Below, piece after piece: positions 53,711 through 64,000 of a stretch of 64,000 bases of DNA. Made by a program: the position numbers and the translations under genes. Under the pieces are notes generated by a model. The model was not told the origin of the DNA, searched no databases, and worked only from the letters and a program-made list of their open reading frames with translations. Origin of the DNA: Tetrahymena elliotti 4EA (Eukaryota; Ciliophora; Oligohymenophorea; Hymenostomatida; Tetrahymenidae); contig JH720293.1 of the NCBI GenBank assembly GCA_000231825.2, positions 124,001 through 188,000 on the forward strand, read 5' to 3'. Every line of letters starts with the position of its first letter. The first letter of the stretch is position 1.

Positions 53711-54932
53711 GAATTACAATTATATTCCTTTATTTAGCTTATTTTCCTTCCATATTATATGTGTTATGTACTGTGTCGTATACATAAAAATATCCCTAAG
53801 TTAATAGATACACTGAATTATTCAAACAACTTATCACCTAAATTTAAAAATTAATTAGTTCATTTATTATTCCAGAATGTACTTTAAAAATAGTAATGAA
53901 TTTACTGCATTCAAAGCATCTATCGTTTCCGTTTAACTAGCTATATAGATATATATTATCTTGGTAGCTTTTCATTATAAAACCTTATTAAAGACAATAC
54001 CAGAAATGAAAAAAAGAATTATAATTTGTTTTTGATATTTAATTAATAAACAGTTAACTAAACTAAAGATTAAAGATAAATTACTTTTGATTGTATTAAT
54101 ATTAGAAATAGACATCTAATTAAAAAATTTATCATTCAAAAAAAATAAATTAAGAGAGACGCTTTAAGAATACTTAGAAAATGTTTTTCTCAAAAAAAAA
54201 AATATTTTTTTATGATTTTAATAAGAATTTTTGTTTATCAAGAAATTTAACAAAATTTCTATCTTTTTTCTATTTAAAATTCTATCAATATTATTTAATT
54301 ATTTTAATTCTCTATAAAATACCAATACAAATTCTACCTTATTTCTATTTGAAATTTTATTCATACCATCTTAAATTAAATTTAGATTAGATTAATCCTA
54401 TTCAAATATATTACTATATAAAAAATACTAAGGTTTATTTTTTTGAATACCAATTAAAAACTCTACCTTATTATTAAAGTGAGAAATAGAATTATAATTT
54501 TTAAATATTATGGAAAACAAATAATGAATTGGTTTAATATTTAAAAATCGATTGTCAATTATATTACATTATTATTTTTAAGCCAAGAATATTTTATCAT
54601 ACCTTTTATGCTTTTTAAAAAAAATATATCAGGCATTTAGTAAGTATTTGTAGTTTAGATGATTATTAAAACTGGTGAGTCAGATCATTAAAAATTATTT
54701 ATGATCAATAGTAAATTATAATCCATTTACTTATTCATGCTACTTGCAAGGGAGAAGGTAAAATAAATATAATTCGTCTTTATAAAAATCTTATAGCATA
54801 AAAATTAATTTTGTTTAACCTAAAGAATTAGAATAATAAAGATTGATTTATTAAAAAAGGTATCAGTAGAAAAATTTTCACTATTAGTAGAAGCAATTTT
54901 TAAAAATGTAGTCCTAGTTCATCAACAATAGT
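53711..54932. promoter_or_regulatory. 1.2 kb divergent spacer
   Basis: This is an AT-rich region between two divergent starts. Loosely similar strings with CTACCTTATT occur at about 54335 and 54462, the only internal similarity I noticed. The open frame at 54181-54390 is Phe/Lys/Tyr-only low complexity and not credible as a gene. Confidence 0.45.
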
Positions 54933-57049
54933 ATGTCGAATTCTATTATTGATCTTAATAATATGATTCAACTTCCATTAAATACTGCTAATAAATTTTA
55001 AAGCAATATCACTAAAGTTAATGATTCAATATCTCAGTTATTACCAAGTGATTAAAAGAGCGTCCTTCAGGCATCTGTTTTGAATAATACTAGATACAAA
55101 GGAAAGTTTGTATTAGCAAAACGATTATCTGATATAAACTTGTAGAGACATGACAATTAGCAAAAATGTCCTCCAATTCAAGGGAGTGAAAAATAAAAAT
55201 TAGAATAGTAAGGATTGAATAATAATAGTAATTAAAAAAGGAGTAGTAGCAATTACACATCTATGCCCAATATATAAAAGCCTCTTATAACTAATCAAAA
55301 ATAAAGTACTCCTCATCTATCTAAATTGAATGAAGAATTAGAAAAAGCTATGAAAAATAATATTTTCAACGTCAAGGATCAGAACTTTAACAATTAATTT
55401 GTTGAATATAATTAAGGACCAAGATTTAGAGATGGAAAGGTAGTACCTTATACCATAGTTGGATCACCTTAACTTTTTACAAAGTACCATAACATTGAAG
55501 AGTAAAAAAATAGTATTAAGGATTAGGTAGTTAATATTACTAGATAGCCAAGGAAAAAAAATACATTCAAGTATACAGAGGGTCCTACTAGTTAAAGTTT
55601 ATTATAGCGTAAAAACTCATAAATATAACTTAATGCAACATCAAATTATAATGCTTTCAATTAATTGAATCTTAATTAAACTACTAGTGAAAATGCATCA
55701 GAAATAAGATTGAATACTAATTACTGTAACATAAACACCTCATTCTATTATTAATTTTTAAAATATTCTTTTTTTAATTATCAGAATAGAAGTCAAGCTT
55801 TAAGAAGAGCTCTACGTATGCTATGAACAGTTCGGGTATCAATAATATGAAGAAAAAGTACAGAAATGCAGATTTTGATGAAGTAAGTAAAGAAGAACTT
55901 ATTCATGAAATGAATTTGGCCTTGATGAGAATCAAGCAAAATGAAGAAGAATAATTAAAAAAAGAAAATGAAATGAATTTTGAGTAAAGAATGCTGCTAA
56001 ATAGAGAATAACGTATTCTAGAAAAATATAATAATACAGTTACTTAATGGGTAAAAGATGTTAGTAAACTATCTAACTTCAGTCATAGAAAACCAGAAGA
56101 ATCTTTGATGATAAAATCAGATGATTATAGGAAGAAGATAGAAATATTTAATGCTTTTGATAGCTTAAGAAGCGATGAGTAAAGATTTGGATAACGTATT
56201 TGGTATATGATGCTTCGTAAAAACAATGTTAAATCTGATAATAAAATAGTCAACACAAATGATATTTTGAAAAATGCAGATAATGATTAGGATCTTTATT
56301 TATCAAAATCAAATATTAGAAAATTTGTTAATTACACTTAATAATGTGATATAGCAAAGCTTAAAGATCCATAAATATTTGATCCTAGAGAATAAACTTA
56401 ATCAGATATTTTCAGTAATTTTATGACAGTAACTGTTAATAATCCATACAAACCTATTGAAGTAGTTCGTAAATCTGTTGGTGAAAAAAGATCCCTTAAC
56501 CTAACAAATAGCAATTTAAATTAAACATAGTCTTCATATTTTGTGAACACTTAAACGTTTTTAGAAAATAAAATTTAAGAAAATATACATCTTCTTAAAA
56601 ACAGAATTGTTATGCCAAATGATGAAAACATGTAAGATTTAATCGTAAGAACTAAATTTATTTTAAAATTTTGAATTTTCAAATATTAAATTTTATTAAT
56701 CCTAGGTTTAAGGAAAGAATCTATATGAAATGGAGAGCAAAGCCCTTCTTAGTGATGGGAATCCTAATAATTATAAATATGAAAAGTTAAATGTTATCAA
56801 AGCAGCAAACAGTAAAATATAATACAAATGCTATTTATTTTTAACAAATTTTTGTTCCTTAACTTAAAAGATTAAATGCTAAATAATAGCAATAACAACA
56901 ATATTTATAAATCAGCTGAAAAAGCAGGATCAGTCAGAGAAAGCGAAAAGCTTTCTTAACAAGATTTAGATGATGAAATTGTCTATGAAAAGTAATATGA
57001 TGTAGGAGAATTATCTAAAACAGGATATTACTTTTTTAAAGATCTTTGA
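54933..57049 (+). CDS. Unrecognised protein with central coiled coil
   Basis: The start is MSNSIIDLNNMIQLPL at 54933 and the end GYYFFKDL-TGA at 57049. Introns fall near 55730-55790, 56645-56704 and 56814-56870, and the last one rejoins AAC A|AT in frame. The first 250 residues are Asn/Gln/Ser-rich with one well-defined segment, RFRDGKVVPYTIVGSPQLF. A helical, charged region follows (EELIHEMNLALMRIKQNEEEQ through LLNREQRILEKYNN), then a compact globular-looking stretch (DEQRFGQRIWYMMLRKNN). No enzyme motif, signal or membrane span is seen. It could be a structural or scaffolding protein; nothing in the sequence decides. Confidence 0.72.
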
Positions 57050-57556
57050 GTTATTTATTCTTTTAAAAAGGAATAATTTAATATTTAATTTTACTATGAT
57101 ATTATTAAACATTCGAGATTTTATATTATATCGATATCTAAAAATCCTTATTAGTTAATATGAAATAAAATGTTATCACTTTTTCAACATATTGATTAAA
57201 GAAAAAATATTCATTTATTTACAATTTAGAATTTGAGATTTTTCTTTATTTTCTTTTTTCAATAAAAATTTTTATTTTAGCTTTTCAAAAAAATAATAAG
57301 ACATATTTTCAAATTTTTATATTTCAATCAAATTCTTAGAAATTGAGAAGAATTTTAGATTAATAATAATTTAGTTTTTTAATAAATTTAAATTTCTTCT
57401 TTTAAATTAAAATATTTTGATGTAAGTAAAGAATAAGATAATAAATAGATAAACATAGATTTTGTTGAGTAAGATTAAAAACCACAATTGAAAATATTCA
57501 AATAAATAAGACATTAAAAATTAAAATAGTAAATATGAAATTGACGAATGAAATAA
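57050..57556. other. Convergent spacer, no gene seen
   Basis: About 500 bases of almost pure A/T lie between two converging 3' ends. Confidence 0.5.
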
Positions 57557-60173
57557 TCAGTCATATTAATCAATTTAATCACCATCATCACCTTCTATTT
57601 GATTATACTTTTAATGGTTATTTTTATAGTAATCACCTTACTAATTATTTTTTTAGTTATAATTTCTGAAATCAAAGTTATCATCTTCATCTTCTTCAAC
57701 ATCATCATAATTTTTACGTTTTTAGACAGATATTTATTTTTATTCTAACTTCTAGGTATTTTTAAGCAATTTACTTGTAGTTTCCTCCAATTAACTTATT
57801 TTATCTTTGTATGAGTTGACTTATTGATTATTATTGTCACCATTTTTACTGCTATTAGTCTTTTTAAATTTTTAAGAGATATCAAGATCTTTTTTAAAGT
57901 TAGTGTAGTCATTTTTGTTATTCTTATACATTTTCTTTTTTTGGTAATTCTTATAAATTTAAAAGCTAATAATACCAATAATAACAGTAACAATCCTATT
58001 TTTAAATGAAAAGTAAAATAAATAAAAAAGGAGAAAAAAAATATTGAATTACAAAGGTCCACGAATATATGAAAGATAGTCATATTCTTTGCTAAGGGGT
58101 GCTATTATTTCATAAAGAGAATAAGTAGTACTCTCCCCATTATTTTGAGAATATCCTGCTACAATATAATTTCCTTGATATATTTTTTACTGGTATATAA
58201 ACTACATGGCATCATCATCGGTAATATTAAGATTTTCAAATAATTTAGAGTGATTAATATCAAATCCGTCTTGTATTCCTTCTACTAATATATCTGTTGT
58301 ATTTAATACTCTTATTTTATTTGCCTAATAACTCACAAGAATAAGAAAGTTTTTAATAGGAACTAGTTAGTTATAATAAGCAGGCTATTTGTTAATATTA
58401 AATTATTCATCTTCTTCTCCTTAAATCTAAGTTTCAAAATCAAAAATTTCTTTTTACTTACAGTATTATTCCATAACTTTATATTCATAAGCAATTAATT
58501 GTTGCTCCTTTGTTAACACATATAAGATACTTTATATATAGGGATCAATTTGAACTTTCAATATCTCGTTATCATCCTTTACAAAAATAAAAATCATTCT
58601 TAAATTAAAATACTTGCAATAATTTATTTACCACTTAGCAAGAAAATTGGAACCTCTTAAAGTTATTTAAGTTAAAAAATCCTACTTCTTTATTAGCTAA
58701 TTTAAATAAAATAATTTAAATATTTATTCATTCAACTTTTATATTTTTACTTTGATATAATAGGCTTGGGGCATTCATTTTTTGTAATGAGAGGATGGGT
58801 AAATGATGTTAACTCAGCTATTCTTTTGAAATAAAGGTACCATTCTTATAATACATACTATTTTTTTTTTTAAATTCTTTATTTAAGGATAAATATTAAT
58901 TAATTTACTGCAAATTTCCTTCATAGTCTCCAAGAATAAAGATCTTTAAACTCTAAAATTAGATATACTCAAAAGAAGTAACCTATTTCTATTAATTAAA
59001 CAGCGTGTTAAGTATTACTATTTAAATTAGTATAATTAAAATTACAGATATTTCAACAGTGTTTGTAAAAGAATCAAGTGGAAAGAATAGATCTGTCTTT
59101 ATTTTATATCTAAACTAGTTATTTCCTTCTGCAAATTGAGATTTTACTTTTTGATTATCTAATCTAGCAATTCTTAAATTATAATCATCCCCTACGGTTG
59201 CCACAAATATATCATCAGATCTTTACGATAAAGACATTAAGTGTATTTAATGACCTGGAATATAAGGATCAGTAGCTAATTCTCCAGAGAAATCATGAAT
59301 TAAAATAGTAGAATCACTCGTTAATGAAACAATCATTAAATTTGCTTTAACTCCACTATTAGTTTAGTACTCGAAAGTCTAAAAGTTTTTAAGTTACCTA
59401 ATTTTATGAGGAGATTTTACTGTTAATTTTTTATCAATTCTGTTCGAAAATGTATATTATTGGAATTTAATCAGCTTTTAAGGCTTTAGTTTCATTTTTT
59501 GTGTATTAGTCACATATATGTTATTAATTTTAGATGAAATGCTATCATCCTTTTATTCCACTTTAGCATCTGATTTATTATTCACCAAGTTCTAATTTGG
59601 CTATGGCTTTTTCTTCAATTGGGTAGTATTAAATTCCTTTTTAAAATAAGAATTCAAATATGTTTAATATTTATTTGTTCAAAATAAGTATACCGAAAAG
59701 GTTATATTGTTTTTTATCATGTTTTCTCTTAAGTTAGAGAGAAGAGTCAACTTTGATTTATGCAATTCAATAATGCTTTGCAATTGTTATATTTCTAATG
59801 CAATTATGTCTATTTTTTGTTTATTTTCTTGCTTTTGCTAATTTAATTGATCGTGTACTACCTGATCATTTGAATACATGTCAATATCAATATGAACTTC
59901 ATCTTCTAGATTGCTACTAAAATCTTATGAGTTTTATTATTATAAACCTTCACTTTCTTATTTATCATCAAGGTATTCCCTTTAACTATAATTTTGTTCT
60001 TATTCATATCTTCTTGCTTCCATTTCTCCATCTGAAATATCTTAAGAATTATCTTAAAAGCTATTATTCTGAGTTTCTTCTGCCATTTTGTCTTCAATAT
60101 CGCTTTGCTCACATTAAAGAATGGCTGCAAGAAGTAAAATGATTATTGCTAGCTATAAAAAGTGCTTTTTCAT
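57557..60173 (-). CDS. Single-pass membrane protein with signal peptide and probable beta-propeller
   Basis: The start at 60173 gives a clear signal peptide: MKKHFL, then the hydrophobic core QLAIIILLLAAILQC, then an acidic Gln/Ser-rich segment and a coiled coil (about residues 105-150). The middle third shows beta-rich repeats with propeller-like strand signatures: DSTILIHDFSGELA, DIFVATVGDDYNLRIARLD and NYIVAGYSQNN. One hydrophobic helix, LIVTVIIGIISFQIY, lies near 57955-58000, assuming the 50-odd nt intron just before it is removed. It is followed by a Lys-rich stop-transfer (KNYQKKKMYKNNK), a short coiled coil and an acidic tail ending at TGA 57557. I infer a type I protein of the ER or secretory pathway with a lumenal propeller and a cytosolic helix. 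No kinase or nuclease domain is present, so it is not an IRE1/PERK-type sensor as seen. Confidence 0.72.
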
Positions 60174-61404
60174 ACACAATCAAATTCTCTACAAATAGAA
60201 ATATTAAATTTAAATATTTTTTTTAATAGGTCTTAATTATTTTTATTAAATCTTCTAGCTTAGTTAGGAATTCTAAAGAACAATTCTAAAAAAATAAATA
60301 ATCTAATTTCTAAAACAGAAACTATTTAAATTGTTTTCAATTTAAAACAATCTAACTAAATGAAATAAATTAACAAAGAAAGTAATAATAATTAATTACA
60401 TTTCAAAATTTATTGATAAATCCATAATTAAAAAAGGAAACAAATTAAAATATGAATGATACAGGATGAAGTTCTAACTTCAAAATTTAGTTTTTAAATC
60501 ACACTCAAATCTCTGCTAATCCAATACTAGATTGTTTAAAATCCTTCTCAGACCCCTGCATCTTCATATCTAATCATCGCTAAAAGATAATTTTGAAATA
60601 ATAAATTATCTTTTTTCCGACCTTCAAACCAAAAAAAAACATTGAATTCTTCACGAAATTTAGAATAATTTATCTATTTAGTTTTTAAATCCAGAGGTGC
60701 TATAAAAATATGCCACAAATCAAGTTTTTAAATCCATCGTTTTAAATTAGATAAATTATTTTAAATTCTAAAGGAATTTTGTTTCTAATATTTTTAAATC
60801 GCTCATTCAGTCCTATATTTTTCATTCGATTCCCGCTGCATGTACCCCGATTGCCCGAAAAATACCCATCCCATAAAAATTAAAAGGACAATTTTTGTGA
60901 ATAGCGGTTAGGACTTTCACTATTCAATAAAATATTTTTCTCTTTAAAAAAGATAAAAATCTTCTTAAGAAATAAAAATTTATTTTTAAAATTTGAATTT
61001 GAATTTAAAAAAAATATGAAAATTTAATTAAAAAATAAGAAAAAAAAAAGATACGAACTTTGAAGACAAGATAAGATATTGATTAATAAATTAAAAAACT
61101 AACAGATAAAAAAAATAGAAAACAATAAAATAAGAAAATAAGAAAAAAAGAAAATTAAAAGATTAAGAATTCATAAATTAATAATGAATAAAATAAATGA
61201 ATATTTATTAAATTTTACATTCATCGTAACAACTTTTTAATTTAATTTGAATTTTTATGAAAGAAAGATGAATTAATATTTTGATTTTAAGCTATATTTT
61301 TATGATACAAAAGTTCTAAACATAAATTAGAGAAAAATTACATTTATAATCAATAGGTTTATTTCATATTTAAACAATTTTTAAGAATAATTATATTTTT
61401 ATTT
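60174..61404. other. 1.2 kb spacer with a GC-richer structured block
   Basis: It lies upstream of the membrane-protein gene and downstream of the next minus-strand gene. Bases 60480-60930 are clearly richer in C and G and carry repeated TTTTTAAATC elements and an inverted repeat. The remainder (60930-61404) is A/T with long A runs. No ORF is supported. Confidence 0.5.
60480..60930. repeat. Block with four TTTTTAAATC elements and an inverted repeat
   Basis: TTTTTAAATC occurs at about 60490, 60682, 60725 and 60791; three of the four carry an upstream G, and two continue as ATCC. Flanking the middle two, TAGAATAATTTATCTA (about 60661-60676) is a near inverted copy of AGATAAATTATTTTAAATTCTA (about 60749-60770). 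The C/G-rich end includes GTACCCCGATTGCCCG (about 60841-60856). This could be an untranslated RNA gene or a regulatory block; there is no family match that I can name. Confidence 0.4.
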
Positions 61405-62873
61405 TCAAATTTTTTATTTTCTCGGCTAGTTTGTATTTGCAGCGTTATTATTATTTACACTTTTTCTATAAGGGCTTTTAGATTTAGAAAGTATTTTTTT
61501 ATAAATCTTTAGAGAATCTATCATTTTCCTTTCAAAATTATTTGGTTATCTTAAACTGTTACTCCTTTTTTAAATATTTTGTTTGTCCTAAGTTTTTTAT
61601 ATACATGCTGGATCTAGGAAAGTAGCTGTTTGTCTACCGAAATTCTCATTTAAATTAGTTGATTAACTTCTTTAATTATTACATAATGGCTATTTTACTT
61701 ATTAAATATTTCTATTTACTGAGCTTTAAAAACTCAACTCATCGACTTTTATTGTTTTTTGTTTTTTTGTTTGTTATTATTTTTGATTTTTTTTGTTGAT
61801 ATATGAAGTTTTAGATGAGTTTTTAAAATTATTAATATTATTTCTCTAGTTTATTTATTATATTTGTTTATTTATTACTGTAGATTTTATTTAAGTTGCA
61901 GCTGAACATGATTATTTTTTAATATTTATTTCTTAAATCTATTATAATATTTCCTTTTCTTTATCTTCTATTGAATTATTAAAATATGAAAAACTGCCAG
62001 GGCTTTAAGTAGCTTAATCAGAGTTTGTTTAATTAGGAGAAATCATTGATAATTCAGTTTAGAATAGATTTTTTCTGCAAGTATTTGAAGAATCATCTCT
62101 TTTTCTTATTGAATCGATATAATAATCATCTACTAAATTTGCTCCTGAACTTAAAACAGCCTATGTTTATTAATTTTGAGATGATGGTTCTCTGTAAGGG
62201 CTTTGAAAAGAATTATCATTCTATATTTAATAATTAATAAGATTATTTATACTTCTACTAAATTTCAAATTGATAACAAAAAACAAATACTTACAGATAA
62301 AAAACTGATGACATCTAATTATCTTTTCCTTAACTTTTAATTCTCTAGTTAAAGTTTTTTATTTTCATTAAGTAAACTTTTAACTTTATTTGAGTACTGA
62401 AAGCATCCTTGATTTTCTAAGAATTTAATAAGTCCAGTTATTGATCCCTCTATATCTTAATCCTATTGTGCATAATTTAATTATAAATATTTTGTTACAG
62501 ATGAAAAAATAAAAATAATTACTCTATAAGTTTTGTCATTTGTAGTTTGCAAGTCATCTTAGACATCTTGATAAGGACATTGCATGCTTAGACTTCTTTA
62601 ATTTTTTTATTGATTTTCAACATATATTTCATTGTTTGGGATACTGATATTATAATTATTCTACTCCATATTAGCATTTTAGTAATTGAGATTTTGCTTC
62701 ACATAATTTTTATTTGAAAATTATGAAAACTATCTCCTTTTAGCATCAGATTGATGATTTAACTAAAAGAAGTTAGAGTAAGGGGATTCGTATTCTAAAT
62801 TTTATGGAAATAATTTTAATTTATCTCATAAATATGGAAATAAAATACCTTTTGATCTAATCTTTGATTGCAT
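61405..62873 (-). CDS. Ser/Asn/Gln-rich protein with short coiled coil, unknown
   Basis: The start ATG at 62873 (MQSKIRSK) is followed by an intron (about 62795-62848) and a second intron (about 62462-62523) that rejoins TYR to DQDIEGSITGL. The one ordered-looking segment is GLIKFLENQGCFQYSNKV, continuing into the coiled coil LLNENKKLQLENQKLRKRQ (about 62300-62440). The rest is low complexity with many Ser/Lys/Arg, for example SLKIYKKILSKSKSPYRK near the C-terminus. It ends TGA at 61405-61407. The product is about 410 aa, basic, with no membrane span. I cannot assign a function; a microtubule- or nucleic-acid-binding role would fit the basic tail but is guesswork. Confidence 0.65.
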
Positions 62874-63769
62874 TTTGCAGATTTTTAATTTTTTTTGTCA
62901 ATATTTAAATATCAATAAAATTTAATAAGATTTTAAACAGCTAGCTTTTATGACCAAGAAATTTAAATGAAACAAACATTCATAAAATTTTCAAATTTTA
63001 ACATTGTTTATTCTATTAATTCATAAGAATTTTATGGATTATTTTTAATCAAAAATTTAAATGTTCAATATCCTTTTAAATATCTTTTTTTCCCTTATGA
63101 AATAAAAAATAGTTTAAATTGAAATTATAATAATTTTATTATATGAAATTTAGAATTCTAAATTAAATTAAAATATTTTTCCATCTTTTAATAATTTAAT
63201 TTAGATTCTGATGATAAAACAATCATTCAAAATTATCTTTCAAAAAAATTTGAGAAAATCTAGTTGTTTGAGTATAAAATATAAACTAATCAACCACAAT
63301 TACATAAAAAATTTAAATGTGCATTTTAAGTATATCTTTTGAATTGAATATTGATAATAAAAGTATTTTGATATTTGACAAACAATTCTAACTTTTTTTC
63401 TAGTTTTTAAGGAAAACTTATTCGACTAAAAGAAAAAGTAGTCATATGTTATATTTACAAAAAAATGTAGGCTTCTAAGATAGTATATTCTATTTATAAA
63501 ACTCATCTTTTGTTTAAAATATGTAATGTTCATTCAAATACCTTTTTAAATTAAATTACATGGATAATTTAATTGAGAAAAAAAAGAATTATTTTTTAAA
63601 TTGCTGCAGTTTAAATTATTCTATTTCGATTGTCTTCTCTTCTGAATTGAAGCTGCTAATATTTTTTTAAATGTTATTTTTGAAATTAACAATAAATAAA
63701 AATAGTATTTATGATTTGCTTTATCTAAAACACATACAATATTAATATAATAAAATAATATGGATTCAT
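62874..63769. other. Spacer, no gene seen
   Basis: This is A/T-rich DNA between two minus-strand genes. A short stretch at 63600-63660 is less A/T-rich and has an open minus frame (SSFNSEEKTIEIE), but it has no start or splice context that I can support. Confidence 0.45.
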
Positions 63770-64000
63770 TCAATTATATTTCTTGGTTAATTTTTAATCT
63801 TAATCATTATCAAAACTTTCGTCATAACTATTGTATGCAATATCTCTTTAATCATTGTAATTAACTTTGCTTTGATTATTTGTTTCTTTACTTTGTTATT
63901 ATCTCACCAGTTTTGTTTGATTCTCATAGGGTTTGCTATTCATGTTGTTTCTAATTTATTCAAAATTTTAAGTTTATTAAAAATCTTCTCTATATTTTTA
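63770..64000 (-). CDS. C-terminal end of a hydrophilic protein (partial)
   Basis: An open minus frame enters from the right edge and ends KLTKKYN-TGA at 63770. About 76 codons are visible, for example NNMNSKPYENQTKLVRQ and DIAYNSYDESFDNDQDQ, rich in Asn, Gln, Asp and Ser. In-frame TAA/TAG as Gln and a balanced composition favour real coding over chance. Nothing can be said of function; the gene continues beyond 64000. Confidence 0.55.

Noticed and set aside
54181..54390. 69-codon plus-strand open frame
   Set aside because: Phe/Tyr/Lys/Leu-only low complexity from A/T runs, with no start context or neighbouring exons.
59927..60142. Plus-strand open frame near the membrane-protein start
   Set aside because: Antisense of the acidic region following the signal peptide on the minus strand.
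63600..63660. Possible exon SSFNSEEKTIEIE on the minus strand
   Set aside because: No start codon, no convincing splice partner and only about 14 credible codons.

Overview
The window looks like macronuclear-type DNA of a hymenostome ciliate (Tetrahymena or a close relative). Genes are moderately AT-rich and the spacers are extremely AT-rich. TAA and TAG run in frame through every gene at positions suited to glutamine, and every stop that falls inside the window (13 genes) is TGA. Genes are cut by short GT-AG introns, mostly about 50-60 nt, longer than Paramecium introns. I saw no rRNA, tRNA, telomere repeat, CRISPR array or intact transposon. I assigned genes by reading translations and splice sites by hand. 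Only those marked as exon-checked were summed for phase.

Layout, left to right. 1-13899 (-): most of an axonemal dynein heavy chain, with its C-terminal end cut off by the left edge. 14973-16217 (+): a small ciliary microtubule-inner-protein-like gene, divergent from dynein. 16957-21607 (+): an exportin-7-like karyopherin. 22271-25793 (-): an Asn/Gln/Ser-rich protein with no recognised domain. 27711-32633 (+): a SAM domain, a very long Gln/Asn-rich tract and two C-terminal FHA domains. 33881-35842 (+): a MORN-repeat protein. 36692-39399 (+): a charged coiled-coil protein. 40290-46889 (-): a kinesin-12/KIF15-like motor. 46890-50174: a 3.3 kb gene-poor gap with a GC-richer Cys-rich island and a near-match to the chromosome breakage sequence. 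50175-51072 (-): a class I haem peroxidase. 51396-53710 (-): a charged helical protein. 54933-57049 (+): an unrecognised protein. 57557-60173 (-): a secretory-pathway single-pass membrane protein with a probable lumenal beta-propeller. 61405-62873 (-): a small Ser/Asn/Gln-rich coiled-coil protein. 63770-64000 (-): the C-terminal end of another gene.

Functionally the window is dominated by microtubule and cilium biology: dynein, MIP-like protein, MORN protein and kinesin. Housekeeping genes (karyopherin, peroxidase) and ciliate-type low-complexity proteins lie between them. I found no clear new multi-gene system. The best unexplained items are the 48982-49277 Cys-rich island, the breakage-sequence look-alike at 47967, the 613 nt kinesin intron with E2F-like sites in and upstream of the gene, the structured GC-richer block at 60480-60930, a degenerate triplicated repeat at 33050-33500, and the single-repeat exon of the MORN gene.
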